Assembly (NCBI RefSeq): GCF_000245015.1
Contig: NZ_JH600070.1
Location: forward strand, 1,633,716 to 1,697,715
Direction: 5' to 3'
DNA: 64,000 nt
DNA from: Beggiatoa alba B18LD
GTDB taxonomy: Bacteria > Pseudomonadota > Gammaproteobacteria > Beggiatoales > Beggiatoaceae
In this document: in pieces, positions 45,521 through 54,510 of the stretch
Position numbering within the stretch: the first letter of the stretch is position 1
Layout of the letters: each line of letters begins with the position of its first letter
Position numbers and translations under genes: made by a program
The notes under the pieces: model-generated
What the model saw: only the letters and a program-made list of their open reading frames with translations
The model's database searches: none
What the model was told of the DNA's origin: nothing

Positions 45521-45826
45521 TTATACCCACGCTTGCACGGCGTGATGTGCCACGACTAAATCAACAAATCCGACATAATCAACTGCCTGTATGCCTGTAA
45601 TCAGGGGTTTATCGTTCAGTCCGCGTGCATGTAAATCTGGTGTTAATACGTAAATCGGATGGGTTTTTAAGGCTTGGGTTATCAGTGATTCGCATTGTGT
45701 GCCTTGCAGTGCTGCGTACACGGCATCTTCATAGAGTAAAATACTGCTGTCAGTTTGGGCAAAGCGTAGGCAACTTTCTAAGCTGGTTTTTTCAAATGGG
45801 GATTTGTTGACGGTGTGTAATAACAT
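45521..45826 (-). CDS. dsrH: Sulfurtransferase subunit DsrH (TusB-like)
   Basis: 101 residues, the DsrH part of the cytoplasmic DsrE2F2H2 hexamer. It has the conserved cysteine near position 19 (SLESCLRFAQTDSS) and the LLYEDAVYAAL and LTPDLHARGL motifs. It ends 29 bp before dsrC and starts 12 bp after dsrF stops, so these genes are tightly linked. Confidence 0.92.
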   Translation of the reverse strand: MLLHTVNKSPFEKTSLESCLRFAQTDSSILLYEDAVYAALQGTQCESLITQALKTHPIYVLTPDLHARGLNDKPLITGIQAVDYVGFVDLVVAHHAVQAWV

Positions 45827-45838
45827 GGCGTTAATTCC

Positions 45839-46225
45839 TTAGAAGCTGAAAATGACATCGTGTGCATCCATTAAAGCGGCTATTTCTGCCGTTTCTAGGA
45901 TGGTGACGGGTACGATTAAATCATCTTCGCTTAAGCCGCGAGCAAGTAGAGAGGCTTTGTCAACATAGAGTTTATTGACATCGTAGTCGTCTAGGGCGCG
46001 ATAGGCGGGGGAGAAGTTTTTAACGCCGATTTCTTGCGTATTTTGGTTTTTTTTCAGTTGATAAACGCCGTCATCTATAAAGGCAAGGCTCACATCTTGT
46101 TCAAAAGCTGCGCCGATTAAAACAACTTCTAAAGATTCTAGGGCGTAGATTGTGCCGTAAGGTGCGCGACGGTTGATGTATAAGAATTTCTTAATCATGC
46201 CTGCGTCTTCTGTGTCGGTTGTCAT
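45839..46225 (-). CDS. dsrF: Sulfurtransferase subunit DsrF (TusC-like)
   Basis: About 128 residues from MTTDTEDAGM, where GGAG lies upstream; an earlier ATG 11 codons before overlaps dsrE. It shows KFLYINRRAPYGTIYALESLEVVL, AFIDDGVYQL and SLLARGLSEDDL motifs of DsrF/TusC. It contains no catalytic cysteine, as expected for the structural subunit. Second gene of the locus. Confidence 0.92.
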   Translation of the reverse strand: MTTDTEDAGMIKKFLYINRRAPYGTIYALESLEVVLIGAAFEQDVSLAFIDDGVYQLKKNQNTQEIGVKNFSPAYRALDDYDVNKLYVDKASLLARGLSEDDLIVPVTILETAEIAALMDAHDVIFSF

Positions 46226-46241
46226 GGTTTTTATTCTCCGC

Positions 46242-46634
46242 TTAGTCGCCAAATACAATAAATCTGTCAGCTTGAATACTGGCTTCTATCAGTTGCCCAA
46301 GTCCTGAAATGCGGAAGCCTTCGGCGATGTTGTTGGCATCTTTGCCATTGCGTTTGGCTTCGGATTCGTCAAGAATGCCACGCCGTTGTGCGGCAGCAAC
46401 GCAGACGACTAGGTCTATTTGGTGTTGTTTGGCGAGAGCTGACCAGCGGTTGACAATGTGGCGGTCATCTTGGGGGGGGACAGTGAGACGGGTAGCGTTG
46501 TTTACGCCGTCGTGGTAGAAAAAGATGCGGAAAATACTGTGTCCTTTGGCAAGCACTGCTTGTGCAAATTGGTAGGCGGAATCAGAGGCTTGATGTTGAT
46601 AGGGTGATTCATTGACCATGATGGCAAATTTCAT
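46242..46634 (-). CDS. dsrE: Sulfurtransferase subunit DsrE (TusD-like)
   Basis: 130 residues. The active-site cysteine is C78 (DLVVCVAAAQRRG), the same position as in Allochromatium DsrE, which passes sulfane sulfur to DsrC. Other motifs are FAIMVNESPY, IFRIFFYHDGV and EGFRISGLGQL. It is the first gene of the leftward dsrEFHCM set. dsrAB, which precede dsrE in Allochromatium, are absent; a terminator and the FimX-like gene lie upstream instead. Confidence 0.95.
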   Translation of the reverse strand: MKFAIMVNESPYQHQASDSAYQFAQAVLAKGHSIFRIFFYHDGVNNATRLTVPPQDDRHIVNRWSALAKQHQIDLVVCVAAAQRRGILDESEAKRNGKDANNIAEGFRISGLGQLIEASIQADRFIVFGD

Positions 46635-46773
46635 GCGTTCTCCTCACATTTTTAAGCGTTGTGATTTAGTGGTGTTATTATCATTATTGAGTGGGATGAT
46701 AAAACGCTACTATTAAAATATTATTATTTACTAATTTATTGAAAACAAGTTTTGCGGTAAAACTTCCTCAAGA

Positions 46774-46826
46774 GAAAGGCGTATAACACTTAAAAATTTG
46801 GGATTAATGTGTTATACGCCTTTGTT
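46774..46826. terminator. Terminator between fimX and dsrE
   Basis: AAAGGCGTATAACAC pairs with GTGTTATACGCCTTT around a loop, giving a 14-15-bp stem with T-rich tails (GTTTTTT on plus, TTTCTCTT on minus). It separates fimX from the dsr genes, so dsrE must have its own promoter in 46640-46773. Confidence 0.75.
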
Positions 46827-46862
46827 TTTTAATTTATTTTTTGGTTTTTTTAGTTGTTGTGC

Positions 46863-48941
46863 TTATGATTCCTCTTCGGTGAATTCGTAGGACATTTCGT
46901 CGCTGGGTTCTTGGATGTAGTGTCCTTGGGCGAAATCTACTTCGCATTGCCATAAAACTGTGAGGCTGTTGGCATCTTCTACGGCTTCGGCAATGGTAAT
47001 TTTGTCTTGTTCGTGGGCAAGTTTGACAATGTCTTGTACCGCTTTTTGATTGTCGGTATTGGTGGATAAACCCTTAGCATAGGAGTAGTGGATTTTGACG
47101 TAGTCCACAGGGATATGTTTTAAGGTCGTCGCAGAGTTTAAGCCTGTGCCAAAGTGTTCTAATGCAGTGCGACAGCCCATTTTATTGAGGGTGCTAATAA
47201 AGGCTTTGGCTAGATTGACTTGAGTAATTGCAATGGTTTCGTTAATTTCGAAAATCAGGCGTTCTCCTGGTAAGGAGGTTGTTTTAAGCAATTTGCGAAT
47301 GAATAGGGGGATATTTTCATCTTTAATTGCTTGGTCAGATAGTTTGATAAATAAGTAGGTTTGATGCCCTGATTTTTCTTGCTTCATCAAGACTTTGAAT
47401 GCTTCTTGTAGCACCCATTTGTCTAGTTTTATGCTTAAATTGGCTTGTTCTGCGGCACTGAATAAACTGCCTGAGGGAATGGGTTTACCTTCGGAATCAA
47501 CCATGCGGAGGAAAATTTCATAAATTTCTTGTGATTCGCCGTGCAGGCTGACGATGGGTTGATAGCGGAGGGAGAGGCGAGATTCTTCAATTGCCGTTTC
47601 TATCATTTTGGCAATATCGCTGATTTTTAAGCCACCTTGTTCTGTTGCTTTTAGGACGGCTTTGTAAATGTCAAAGGTGTTACCACCACGTTTACTGGCT
47701 TCTAAGCAGGCTGTATGCGCGTCGCTCAGGACGTTTTGTGGGGTTGCCGCAGAGGCAAGAACGAGGGCAATCCCGATACTGCAAGTGGTGATAATGGATT
47801 CACCCGTGCCTAAGTCGGTGACAGTTGCTTCAACGGCTTTGCAGATTTTGGTGGCTAATTCACTGGCAAAAGTGACATCTTTATCAAGCATGAGGATGGT
47901 AAAGACGTTGTCGCCGAAGCGGGCTAATACGCCTGTTTCCGTAAGGTCGTTAATGACTTTCCCAATGTTTTTAATAACGGAGTCGATGCTACCAACGCTT
48001 ACGTTGTCTAGGGCAATGTATAGGACGACGCTACGCACGCCGTTTTCCATCGCTTTGGCAAGGGCTTTTTCAAGTAACGCAATAAAGTGAGTCCGATTGT
48101 ATAAGCCTGTGACGTGGTCACGGATATTTGCTTCTTTTAATTGACGTTGTAGTTTTTCTTTTTCTTCATCTTGGGATTGGTCGCGGACGATGATTTGAAT
48201 ACAGCGTTCGCTGGCATAAATCGCCTGACTGACTTCCATGGCTAATTTAAAGGCTCTTTTATCAGCACGAATGCCTCGCAATTCGATATTTCTATCGCCT
48301 TCGGCTTCATGGGTCATAAAATCGCGCATAAAGTCTTTAAATTTTGATTGGTCTTCGAGGCTGACTAAATCCATGACGGGAAGACCTTCTAAAACTTCCA
48401 TGCTTTTATAGCCAAACATGTCTAAATAGCTGGGATTTGCATGGACGTGCATTCCATCGTGCACGTAAGCAATGGCATCGCGTGAGGTTTCAAGCAGTAT
48501 TTTATTTTGTCGCTGACTTTCTCGATACAGTTGGTCTAAATGTTTATGTTGACGACGGCTTGCAAGTTCTTGTAGTTCGCGTCCGACAATAATTTGTAAG
48601 CAGTTTTCATTATCTCGGGGAATGACGTGGCGTGCACCTGCGCTAAGGAGCGCGCCCATTAATTGTCCTTCTAGTTTTTCCATGAGGACAATCACGGGAA
48701 TGTCTTGGCGCGACGAGTTGACCATTTCGCATACTTGGGCAACAGTAAACTCTCCGACTTGTGGAACGGAGATTAGTAAATCCCATTCTTGTTCGGCGAG
48801 GGCATTTTGTAAGTCTTCATCATCTTCTACATGACGCGGACGAATTGGAAAACGGGCTTTACGTAAACTATTTAAAATCATTTCAGCGTCGTTGGCTGAT
48901 TCTTCTACAACAATTAACCGGATAATATCAATCGGTATCAC
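46863..48941 (-). CDS. fimX: FimX-like degenerate REC-PAS-GGDEF-EAL protein
   Basis: About 692 residues. A GTG start at MIPIDIIRLIVV is preferred because GGGAG lies 9 nt upstream; a GTG 20 codons earlier lacks one. Domain order: receiver-like (5-115), PAS (about 140-260), GGDEF (about 275-430) with the active-site loop changed to RFGDNVF, and EAL (about 440-690) with the EAL motif changed to EIF. Both catalytic motifs are degenerate, as in P. aeruginosa FimX, a c-di-GMP receptor needed for type IV pilus twitching. The QGHYIQEPSDEMSYEF end resembles FimX. Likely a c-di-GMP effector for gliding/twitching; pilus genes are not in this window. Confidence 0.8.
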   Translation of the reverse strand: MIPIDIIRLIVVEESANDAEMILNSLRKARFPIRPRHVEDDEDLQNALAEQEWDLLISVPQVGEFTVAQVCEMVNSSRQDIPVIVLMEKLEGQLMGALLSAGARHVIPRDNENCLQIIVGRELQELASRRQHKHLDQLYRESQRQNKILLETSRDAIAYVHDGMHVHANPSYLDMFGYKSMEVLEGLPVMDLVSLEDQSKFKDFMRDFMTHEAEGDRNIELRGIRADKRAFKLAMEVSQAIYASERCIQIIVRDQSQDEEKEKLQRQLKEANIRDHVTGLYNRTHFIALLEKALAKAMENGVRSVVLYIALDNVSVGSIDSVIKNIGKVINDLTETGVLARFGDNVFTILMLDKDVTFASELATKICKAVEATVTDLGTGESIITTCSIGIALVLASAATPQNVLSDAHTACLEASKRGGNTFDIYKAVLKATEQGGLKISDIAKMIETAIEESRLSLRYQPIVSLHGESQEIYEIFLRMVDSEGKPIPSGSLFSAAEQANLSIKLDKWVLQEAFKVLMKQEKSGHQTYLFIKLSDQAIKDENIPLFIRKLLKTTSLPGERLIFEINETIAITQVNLAKAFISTLNKMGCRTALEHFGTGLNSATTLKHIPVDYVKIHYSYAKGLSTNTDNQKAVQDIVKLAHEQDKITIAEAVEDANSLTVLWQCEVDFAQGHYIQEPSDEMSYEFTEEES

Positions 48942-49168
48942 TGTTCGTATCTCCCTTATATACTTCCTGTTTATTTTACCTGAGATAAACAGCGTTCTCA
49001 CGTGACTTGCACGAAAAGTTTTCTGTGAGTGATTATAGCGTTTAATAATTCTTTACAATATATTACTTTAATATAACAATGTTTTTGATGATGTTCTAAA
49101 AGTAACTCTGTTAATATCTTCATAAAACATTTGTTTAAACGGTGTTTGCATATTTTAGACCACAGATA

Positions 49169-49621
49169 ATGTCCACTTTAACCGATTTACAATATCACTT
49201 GCACCGTGCAATTCCCATTACACAAACAATGGGGATTCAAGTCAGTCGTTTAGATGAGTCAGGTTTAGAGCTGTTTGCGCCACTTGCGTTGCATTTGAAT
49301 GATAAGCAGACCGCTTTTGGGGGAAGTTTAGCGTCGATTATGACGGTAACAGGTTGGGCATTAACACATGCGTTACTTCAACGGGTTAGCGCGTCAGCGA
49401 ATATTTTAGTATATAAGACGGAAATCGCTTATTTACAGCCTGTTACGACGGACATTAGGGCATGGTGTCAATTACCTGACAAAGCAGTAGTTGAGCCATT
49501 TTTAGCCCAATTTTTTCAACGTGGAAAAGCGCGTTGGACATTACAAGTTCAAGTTTTTAATGGTGAGCAGGTGGCGGTAGAGTTAGTAGGCAATTATCTT
49601 GCACTAAAAACGGGCGTATAG
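49169..49621 (+). CDS. YiiD-type thioesterase domain protein
   Basis: About 150 residues from MSTLTDLQYHL; an upstream GTG would add nine residues. It matches the C-terminal thioesterase domain of YiiD-like proteins: PLALHLNDKQTAFGGSLASIMTVTGWALT and YKTEIAYLQPV, with a hot-dog fold length. It should hydrolyse an acyl-thioester; the substrate is unknown. A terminator follows. Confidence 0.75.
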   Translation: MSTLTDLQYHLHRAIPITQTMGIQVSRLDESGLELFAPLALHLNDKQTAFGGSLASIMTVTGWALTHALLQRVSASANILVYKTEIAYLQPVTTDIRAWCQLPDKAVVEPFLAQFFQRGKARWTLQVQVFNGEQVAVELVGNYLALKTGV

Positions 49622-49693
49622 ATTGGTGTGTTAAATAGGCGGATGCAATTTGTTGCCAGTATTAATCCGTGGTCATTATAAGATGATGTTATT

Positions 49694-49728
49694 AAACAGG
49701 GAAAATGTTTAGTTTTCTCTGTTTTTTT
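49694..49728 (+). terminator. Terminator before queD
   Basis: AACAGGGAAAA pairs with TTTTCTCTGTT around TGTTTAG, then a run of seven T residues. It ends the thioesterase gene. Confidence 0.75.
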
Positions 49729-49745
49729 ATTGAGATAGCTTGGGT

Positions 49746-50102
49746 ATGGAAATTTATAAAAGATTTAGTATAGAAGCTGCACATCGTTTACCGCATGTGC
49801 CAGAAGGGCATAAATGTGCACGTTTGCATGGGCATTCGTTTCAAGTCTCTCTGTATGTGAGTGGGGCTGTTGATGTGCACACAGGGTGGATTATGGATTT
49901 TGGTGATATTAAAAGCGCGTTTCAGCCTTTGTATGCGCAGTTAGATCATCATTATTTGAATGAGATAGCAGGGTTAGAGAATCCTACCAGTGAAAACCTT
50001 GCTCGCTGGATTTGGCAGCGTTTAAAACCTGTTTTACCCGCATTATCTAAAATTGTGATTGAAGAAACTTGTACAAGTGGTTGTGTTTATACAGGGGAGT
50101 AA
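49746..50102 (+). CDS. queD: 6-carboxytetrahydropterin synthase
   Basis: 118 residues from [13 protein letters not shown] (an in-frame TTG two codons upstream is less likely). QueD converts dihydroneopterin triphosphate to carboxytetrahydropterin in queuosine synthesis. Zinc ligands are H13, H28 and H30, with the active-site C24 in CARLHGHSF. Further motifs are [15 protein letters not shown] and EETCTSGC, all as in the family. No other que genes are near. Confidence 0.93.
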   Translation: MEIYKRFSIEAAHRLPHVPEGHKCARLHGHSFQVSLYVSGAVDVHTGWIMDFGDIKSAFQPLYAQLDHHYLNEIAGLENPTSENLARWIWQRLKPVLPALSKIVIEETCTSGCVYTGE

Positions 50103-50242
50103 ATCTCACGCATTTTTAGATAAGCCTTATATATTGTCAGTGCGAAAAAGATAAAAAGTAAATAGAATGGCATGATAATAAGCACTGTTTAACAGTCGTT
50201 AGGCGAATAAAAATCGTTATTATTGAAGGTAGGAATCCCATT

Positions 50243-50917
50243 ATGAGCATTAAAGATTGGGACGAGGAGAATCGCCCACGGGAAAAACTCTTGCAACGTG
50301 GTGCGCAAGCACTCACCGATGCAGAGTTATTAGCAATTTTTCTTCGTACAGGGGTAAAAGGTAAAAGTGCTTTAGATTTAGCACATGATTTATTGAAAGA
50401 ATTTGGAGATTTACGCAGTTTATTAGGGGCAGAAATTGGGCGTTTTTGCCAAGCAAATGGTTTAGGGACTGTAAAATATATACAGTTGCAGGCTTGCTTA
50501 GAGTTGAGTAAACGTTATCTCAGCCAATGCTTACAGCGGGGTGATGTGATGTCTAGTCCTGATGTCACCCGTAATTATTTATTAACCGCATTGGGTGGAA
50601 AGCCTTATGAAGTATTTGCTTGTTTATTTCTGGACAATAAAAACCGCGTGATTAAGTTTGAAGAGTTATTTTTTGGAACAGTGGATGGTGCTAGCGTTTA
50701 TCCGCGCGAAGTCATGAGGAAGGTGTTAGATCATAATGCAGCAGCTGTTATCTTTGCGCATAATCACCCCTCTGGGGTTGCAGACCCTAGCCACGCGGAT
50801 ATTACAATCACGCAAGTCTTAAAAGACATTTTGGATAAGATTAAAGTGAGGGTACTCGATCACATTATTGTTGGTGATGGTTATAGTATCTCTCTCGCAG
50901 AACGAGGATTAATGTAA
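50243..50917 (+). CDS. radC: RadC/JAMM-domain protein
   Basis: 224 residues: an N-terminal helix-hairpin-helix-like part (LRTGVKGKSALDLAHDLLKEFG) and a C-terminal MPN/JAMM metallo-fold with the zinc site HNHPSGVADPSHAD (FAHNHPSG). Despite its name, RadC is not clearly a repair enzyme; its biochemical activity is unsettled. A short palindrome (50184-50196) lies upstream. Its stop overlaps the start of the next gene by one base, so they are translationally linked. Confidence 0.93.
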   Translation: MSIKDWDEENRPREKLLQRGAQALTDAELLAIFLRTGVKGKSALDLAHDLLKEFGDLRSLLGAEIGRFCQANGLGTVKYIQLQACLELSKRYLSQCLQRGDVMSSPDVTRNYLLTALGGKPYEVFACLFLDNKNRVIKFEELFFGTVDGASVYPREVMRKVLDHNAAAVIFAHNHPSGVADPSHADITITQVLKDILDKIKVRVLDHIIVGDGYSISLAERGLM

Positions 50918-51345
50918 TGTCTGGATTCAGTGTCGTGTATGTACGCTTGAATAATGGAGAGCAGGATTTAGTATGGTTACAAAAAGAATTTGGGGGGGAA
51001 ATCCCAACAGATACCGATTATAAATATGCGCGGGTTGCAAAGGGCAAAGAAGCACACGTTATTCCAACGAATTTAAAAAGATTGTCAACTGAATTAAAAA
51101 CCGACGCGCTTTATTTTGGCTTAGAACCAGACAAAGAACAGTTATTCTATGAGCATTGGAAAGATGGGCATGTTGTCCGCGTTTTAACATACAATGTCTC
51201 TGTTGGCTGGGAGAAAGTCGAAGGTACGCCAGAAACGTGGGAAGCGGATTTCTTTTCTGAACCTTTGAAAAAAGGCAGTCAACCACCTGATTTTTCAGCA
51301 GAAGACTTTTTTTATCAGTTAAAAGTGTATTTTAGTTTTCCGTAA
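50917..51345 (+). CDS. Unknown 142-residue protein linked to radC
   Basis: Starts on the last base of the radC stop (TAATG). It is soluble, with no signal peptide, acidic and aromatic-rich, and contains HVIPTNLKRLSTELKTDALYFGLEPDKEQLFYEHWKDGH and SVGWEKVEGTPETWEADFF-like segments. I do not recognise a family. The 1-bp overlap suggests translational coupling to RadC, so it may act with it, but no function is implied by sequence. Confidence 0.7.
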   Translation: MSGFSVVYVRLNNGEQDLVWLQKEFGGEIPTDTDYKYARVAKGKEAHVIPTNLKRLSTELKTDALYFGLEPDKEQLFYEHWKDGHVVRVLTYNVSVGWEKVEGTPETWEADFFSEPLKKGSQPPDFSAEDFFYQLKVYFSFP

Positions 51346-51432
51346 GCTGTACAGAGGATAACAGGCTGGTCTTGTATCCTCTTTCATTCTCATGCCCCAT
51401 CTGTTTGTCTCCTGCCTACACGCGACATTTTC

Positions 51433-52461
51433 ATGAAACGTCCTCATTCTGCAACTCGTACAAATCGCCAGCCCCCCGCGAATACAACAACGGCACAACG
51501 TCCTAAAAAAGCCAGCCCCACAGAACCCGAATTTCATAATGCATGGTTAGCCCATCATTTGTATGTCTTATTCTCGAGTTTAGGACAACTCGCCCGCTCA
51601 CCGTTTGCGAGCCTGATGACGGCTGCCGTTTTAGGCATCGCGTTAGCATTACCAACGGGTTTATATTTACTCTTAGAGAATGCGCGTCATATCAGCCAAG
51701 CATGGGGAGGGACGGCACAAATTTCTTTATTTTTAAAATCTGATGTGGATGACACACGGGCGCAAACCTTAGCCGAAGAAATTTATCAAAAAGAAGGCGT
51801 ACAGAATTTACGTTTTATCAGTCGTGTAGAAGCGTTAAACGAATATAAGGAGTTATCAGGCTTTGCCGATGCGATTAATGCATTAGACTCAAATCCATTA
51901 CCTGCCGTTATCGTTATTCAAACCACGTCGCAAGCTGTCAATAAAGCGGGTTTACCAACAGGGGATGAAACCTTATTGAATGAATTACGCGCTCTGCCAG
52001 AAGTTGAATTAGCGCAATATGATATGCAATGGTTAAACCGTCTGTTTGCGATGATGGCAGTGGTACAACGAGGCGTGTGGATTCTTGGCGGATTATTAGC
52101 CCTGACCGTATTATTGGTAATTGGTAATACGATTCGCTTATCTATCGATAATCGTCGAGACGAAATTGAGATTAATAAACTATTCGGTGCAACAGATGCT
52201 TTTATCCGTCGTCCGTTTCTTTATGGCGGTTTTTGGTATGGTCTAGCGGGTGGAATCATTGCGTGGTTACTGGTGACAGTCGCGTTTGTTTTTTTACAAT
52301 CCCCTGTAAATTCACTTATCGCGCTCTATCACAGCGAATTTCAACTGATTACGTTAGATATACTAACCACGCTTAAATTACTCTTGATTAGTATCTTATT
52401 GGGTCTGATGGGCGCGTGGTTAGCCGTTGGGCGACATTTGCGTGATATACAACCCCATTAA
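51433..52461 (+). CDS. ftsX: Cell-division permease FtsX
   Basis: 342 residues with a Pro/Thr-rich N-terminal tail, TM1 (about 58-80), a periplasmic domain (about 90-200) with GGTAQISLFLKSDVDD and NPLPAVIVIQT, and three C-terminal membrane segments including GGLLALTVLLVIGNTIRLSID and INKLFGATDAFIRRPFLYGG. FtsX with the ATPase FtsE activates septal peptidoglycan hydrolases. ftsE is normally immediately upstream; here an unrelated gene precedes it, so ftsX is detached from ftsE. Confidence 0.93.
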   Translation: MKRPHSATRTNRQPPANTTTAQRPKKASPTEPEFHNAWLAHHLYVLFSSLGQLARSPFASLMTAAVLGIALALPTGLYLLLENARHISQAWGGTAQISLFLKSDVDDTRAQTLAEEIYQKEGVQNLRFISRVEALNEYKELSGFADAINALDSNPLPAVIVIQTTSQAVNKAGLPTGDETLLNELRALPEVELAQYDMQWLNRLFAMMAVVQRGVWILGGLLALTVLLVIGNTIRLSIDNRRDEIEINKLFGATDAFIRRPFLYGGFWYGLAGGIIAWLLVTVAFVFLQSPVNSLIALYHSEFQLITLDILTTLKLLLISILLGLMGAWLAVGRHLRDIQPH

Positions 52462-52492
52462 ATCGCTGATTGGATACAAATGGGGTGAACAG

Positions 52493-53155
52493 TTAATGAA
52501 ATAAATCCTCATTGAGAAGATTATCTAAGATAACCCGTATCATTTTCGCGCTAGCATTTTCTATCTGCGAGGCATTTTCATAAATTTCTGACGGCGTAAT
52601 AACATGATTATGCCCCGTTAAATATTTAGCTGTATCACTTACTTGCTGTAAGTATGGAAATAACTCATTTGCGGCTGTATTGCGAAACAAATGTAATAAC
52701 TGATTACGTTGATTTAACTGCTTATTCTTCTCAACTAACTGCTTTTGTAGCCGACTGATACGTAAATGCGTATTCACCCGTGCAAGCACTTCATCACGCT
52801 GAATCGGTTTACAAACATAATCAACTGCGCCTACAGCAAAACTATTCACCTTACTTTCTGTATCCGTCAACGCAGTGATAAAAATAATCGGAATATCCGC
52901 AGTATCAGGATGCGCTTTTAACTGACGACAAGTTTCAAACCCATCCATATGAGGCATCATCACATCCAACATAATAATGTCTGGCTTACTCATATAACGC
53001 ACTAACTCTAACGCCTCCTCCCCTGTCAGTGCTGCCATGATTTCCATTCCAGCACCTTCGAAACACTCTGACAATAATGCTAAATTCTCAGCAATATCAT
53101 CAACCAGTAAAATAGTTGTTTGTTCTTTACTTTCAGTCTGTTTCGTGCCGATCAT
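52493..53155 (-). CDS. Response regulator with receiver and coiled-coil tail
   Basis: 220 residues. The receiver domain (about 14-130) has LLVDDIAENLALLSE, the acceptor aspartate in IIMLDVMMPHMDGFETC, the T in FITALTDTESK and the K in DYVCKPIQRDE. A helical coiled-coil tail (LQKQLVEKNKQLNQRNQLL) replaces an output DNA-binding domain and is followed by an unrecognised helical part of about 80 residues. It could be a receiver partner for one of the hybrid kinases nearby. Confidence 0.85.
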   Translation of the reverse strand: MIGTKQTESKEQTTILLVDDIAENLALLSECFEGAGMEIMAALTGEEALELVRYMSKPDIIMLDVMMPHMDGFETCRQLKAHPDTADIPIIFITALTDTESKVNSFAVGAVDYVCKPIQRDEVLARVNTHLRISRLQKQLVEKNKQLNQRNQLLHLFRNTAANELFPYLQQVSDTAKYLTGHNHVITPSEIYENASQIENASAKMIRVILDNLLNEDLFH

Positions 53156-53365
53156 GCTGTGTGATACCTATTAAATACTCGTGAGCTTATTAATTATGAG
53201 CAATTATAGTTTGATAGCATACTTTTTGTGAAAAAACTGCTAATAAAACCTGCTTACATTATATAACGCACTAATCAATGCTAAAATCTACCCATTAGCA
53301 CTCTCTCACTAAATAACCTTTATTTCATATTCCTTTTAAAAATCCTGTAATTTGCGCCAAAACAC

Positions 53366-54220
53366 ATGACTGCAAAAATTCTTGATGGTAAAGCCGTAGC
53401 TACTGAGTTACGCCAACAGATGGCTAAACGTGTTCAACAACGTTTAGCACAAGGACGACGTGCCCCTGGTTTAGCGGTAATACTTGTCGGTGAAAACCCC
53501 GCCTCCCTCGTTTATGTCCGCAACAAACGCAAAGCCTGTGAAGAACTTGGCTTTATCGCTAAAGATTACGACTTACCCGCAACAACAACGCAAGCAGAAC
53601 TGCTTGCCATTTTAGACCAATTAAATACAGACCCCAGCGTCGACGGCATCTTAGTACAGCTCCCACTCCCAGCCCATATAGACCCCAATACCGTGATTGA
53701 GCGGATTGTACCGCATAAAGATGTAGATGGTTTTCACCCCTATAACATTGGTCGACTCGCGCTCAAAATGCCACTACTACGCCCTTGCACCCCTAAAGGC
53801 GTGATGACGCTGTTAGCCAAAACAGGCATAGACCTCGTTGGTCAAAATGCCGTTGTGATTGGACAATCGAATATTGTTGGTCGACCGATGGCATTAGAAC
53901 TACTCGCCGCACGCTGCACCGTCACAATTTGCCACAGCCGTACCCGTGATTTAATTGCACAAACCCGTCAAGCAGACATCCTTGTTGTAGCTGTTGGACA
54001 AGCGGAATTAGTAAAAGGCGATTGGATAAAATCAAATGCAATCGTGATTGATGTCGGCATGAACCGATTAAGTACAGGTAAATTAGTGGGTGATGTTGAA
54101 TTTACAAGCTGTCAAGCGCGTGCAAGCTGGATAACCCCCGTACCGGGTGGGGTAGGACCGATGACAATTGCAAGTTTATTAGAAAATACGTTAGAAGTCG
54201 CTGAAACAAGCGGGACTTAA
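53366..54220 (+). CDS. folD: Methylenetetrahydrofolate dehydrogenase/cyclohydrolase FolD
   Basis: 284 residues, standard length. It interconverts 5,10-methylene-, methenyl- and 10-formyl-tetrahydrofolate. Family motifs: catalytic lysine region [56 protein letters not shown] and [17 protein letters not shown] type-1 element with a terminator hairpin begins 2 bp after its stop. Confidence 0.97.
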   Translation: MTAKILDGKAVATELRQQMAKRVQQRLAQGRRAPGLAVILVGENPASLVYVRNKRKACEELGFIAKDYDLPATTTQAELLAILDQLNTDPSVDGILVQLPLPAHIDPNTVIERIVPHKDVDGFHPYNIGRLALKMPLLRPCTPKGVMTLLAKTGIDLVGQNAVVIGQSNIVGRPMALELLAARCTVTICHSRTRDLIAQTRQADILVVAVGQAELVKGDWIKSNAIVIDVGMNRLSTGKLVGDVEFTSCQARASWITPVPGGVGPMTIASLLENTLEVAETSGT

Positions 54221-54222
54221 TC

Positions 54223-54452
54223 AACCCGAGTTTGGCGAGATTTATAAAATAAACCAGAGACCTGCTAGGTTTTAAAAACCTAGCAGGTCTTTTTTTGTCT
54301 GAATCAGAATTCACAGAATTAGCAGAATAAAAAAGCATGATTCACCTTAATTTTTTGGTTTAAGGGTTTTAAATTCTGTTAATTCTGAAAATTCTGTGAA
54401 TTCTGATTCAGACAAGCTGTTATCTTTTTAAAAACCTCGCCGAACTCAGGTT
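54223..54452. repeat. Type-1 element, copy F
   Basis: Ends AACCCGAGTTTGGCGAG and CTCGCCGAACTCAGGTT. It holds a hairpin (54259-54289) with a plus-strand T-run, iterons after GTCTGAATCAGAATT, a GCATGATTCACCTTAA and GGTTTAAGGGTTTT spacer, and opposed AATTCTGNN units to GATTCAGACA. The four bases AATC flank it on both sides, which may be a decayed or short target duplication or coincidence. Confidence 0.9.
54259..54297 (+). terminator. Hairpin terminator inside type-1 copy F
   Basis: GACCTGCTAGGTTTT arm with CCTAGCAGGTC, then TTTTTTT. It lies 38 bp after the folD stop in the right orientation. Confidence 0.7.
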
Positions 54453-54510
54453 AATCAGATAAATCATGCCCCCTTGAGAAAAAGGGGGAATGATGAGCAA
54501 ATATGACAAA

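Noticed and set aside
50184-50196. LexA box upstream of radC (ACTGTTTAACAGT)
   Set aside because: It is a palindrome, but CTGT and ACAG are separated by 3 bp rather than the 8 bp LexA needs.
54219-54456. Target duplication at type-1 copy F (AATC on both sides)
   Set aside because: Four bases is too short to separate from chance and does not match the 11-bp duplication of copy B, so it was noted in the feature but not claimed.
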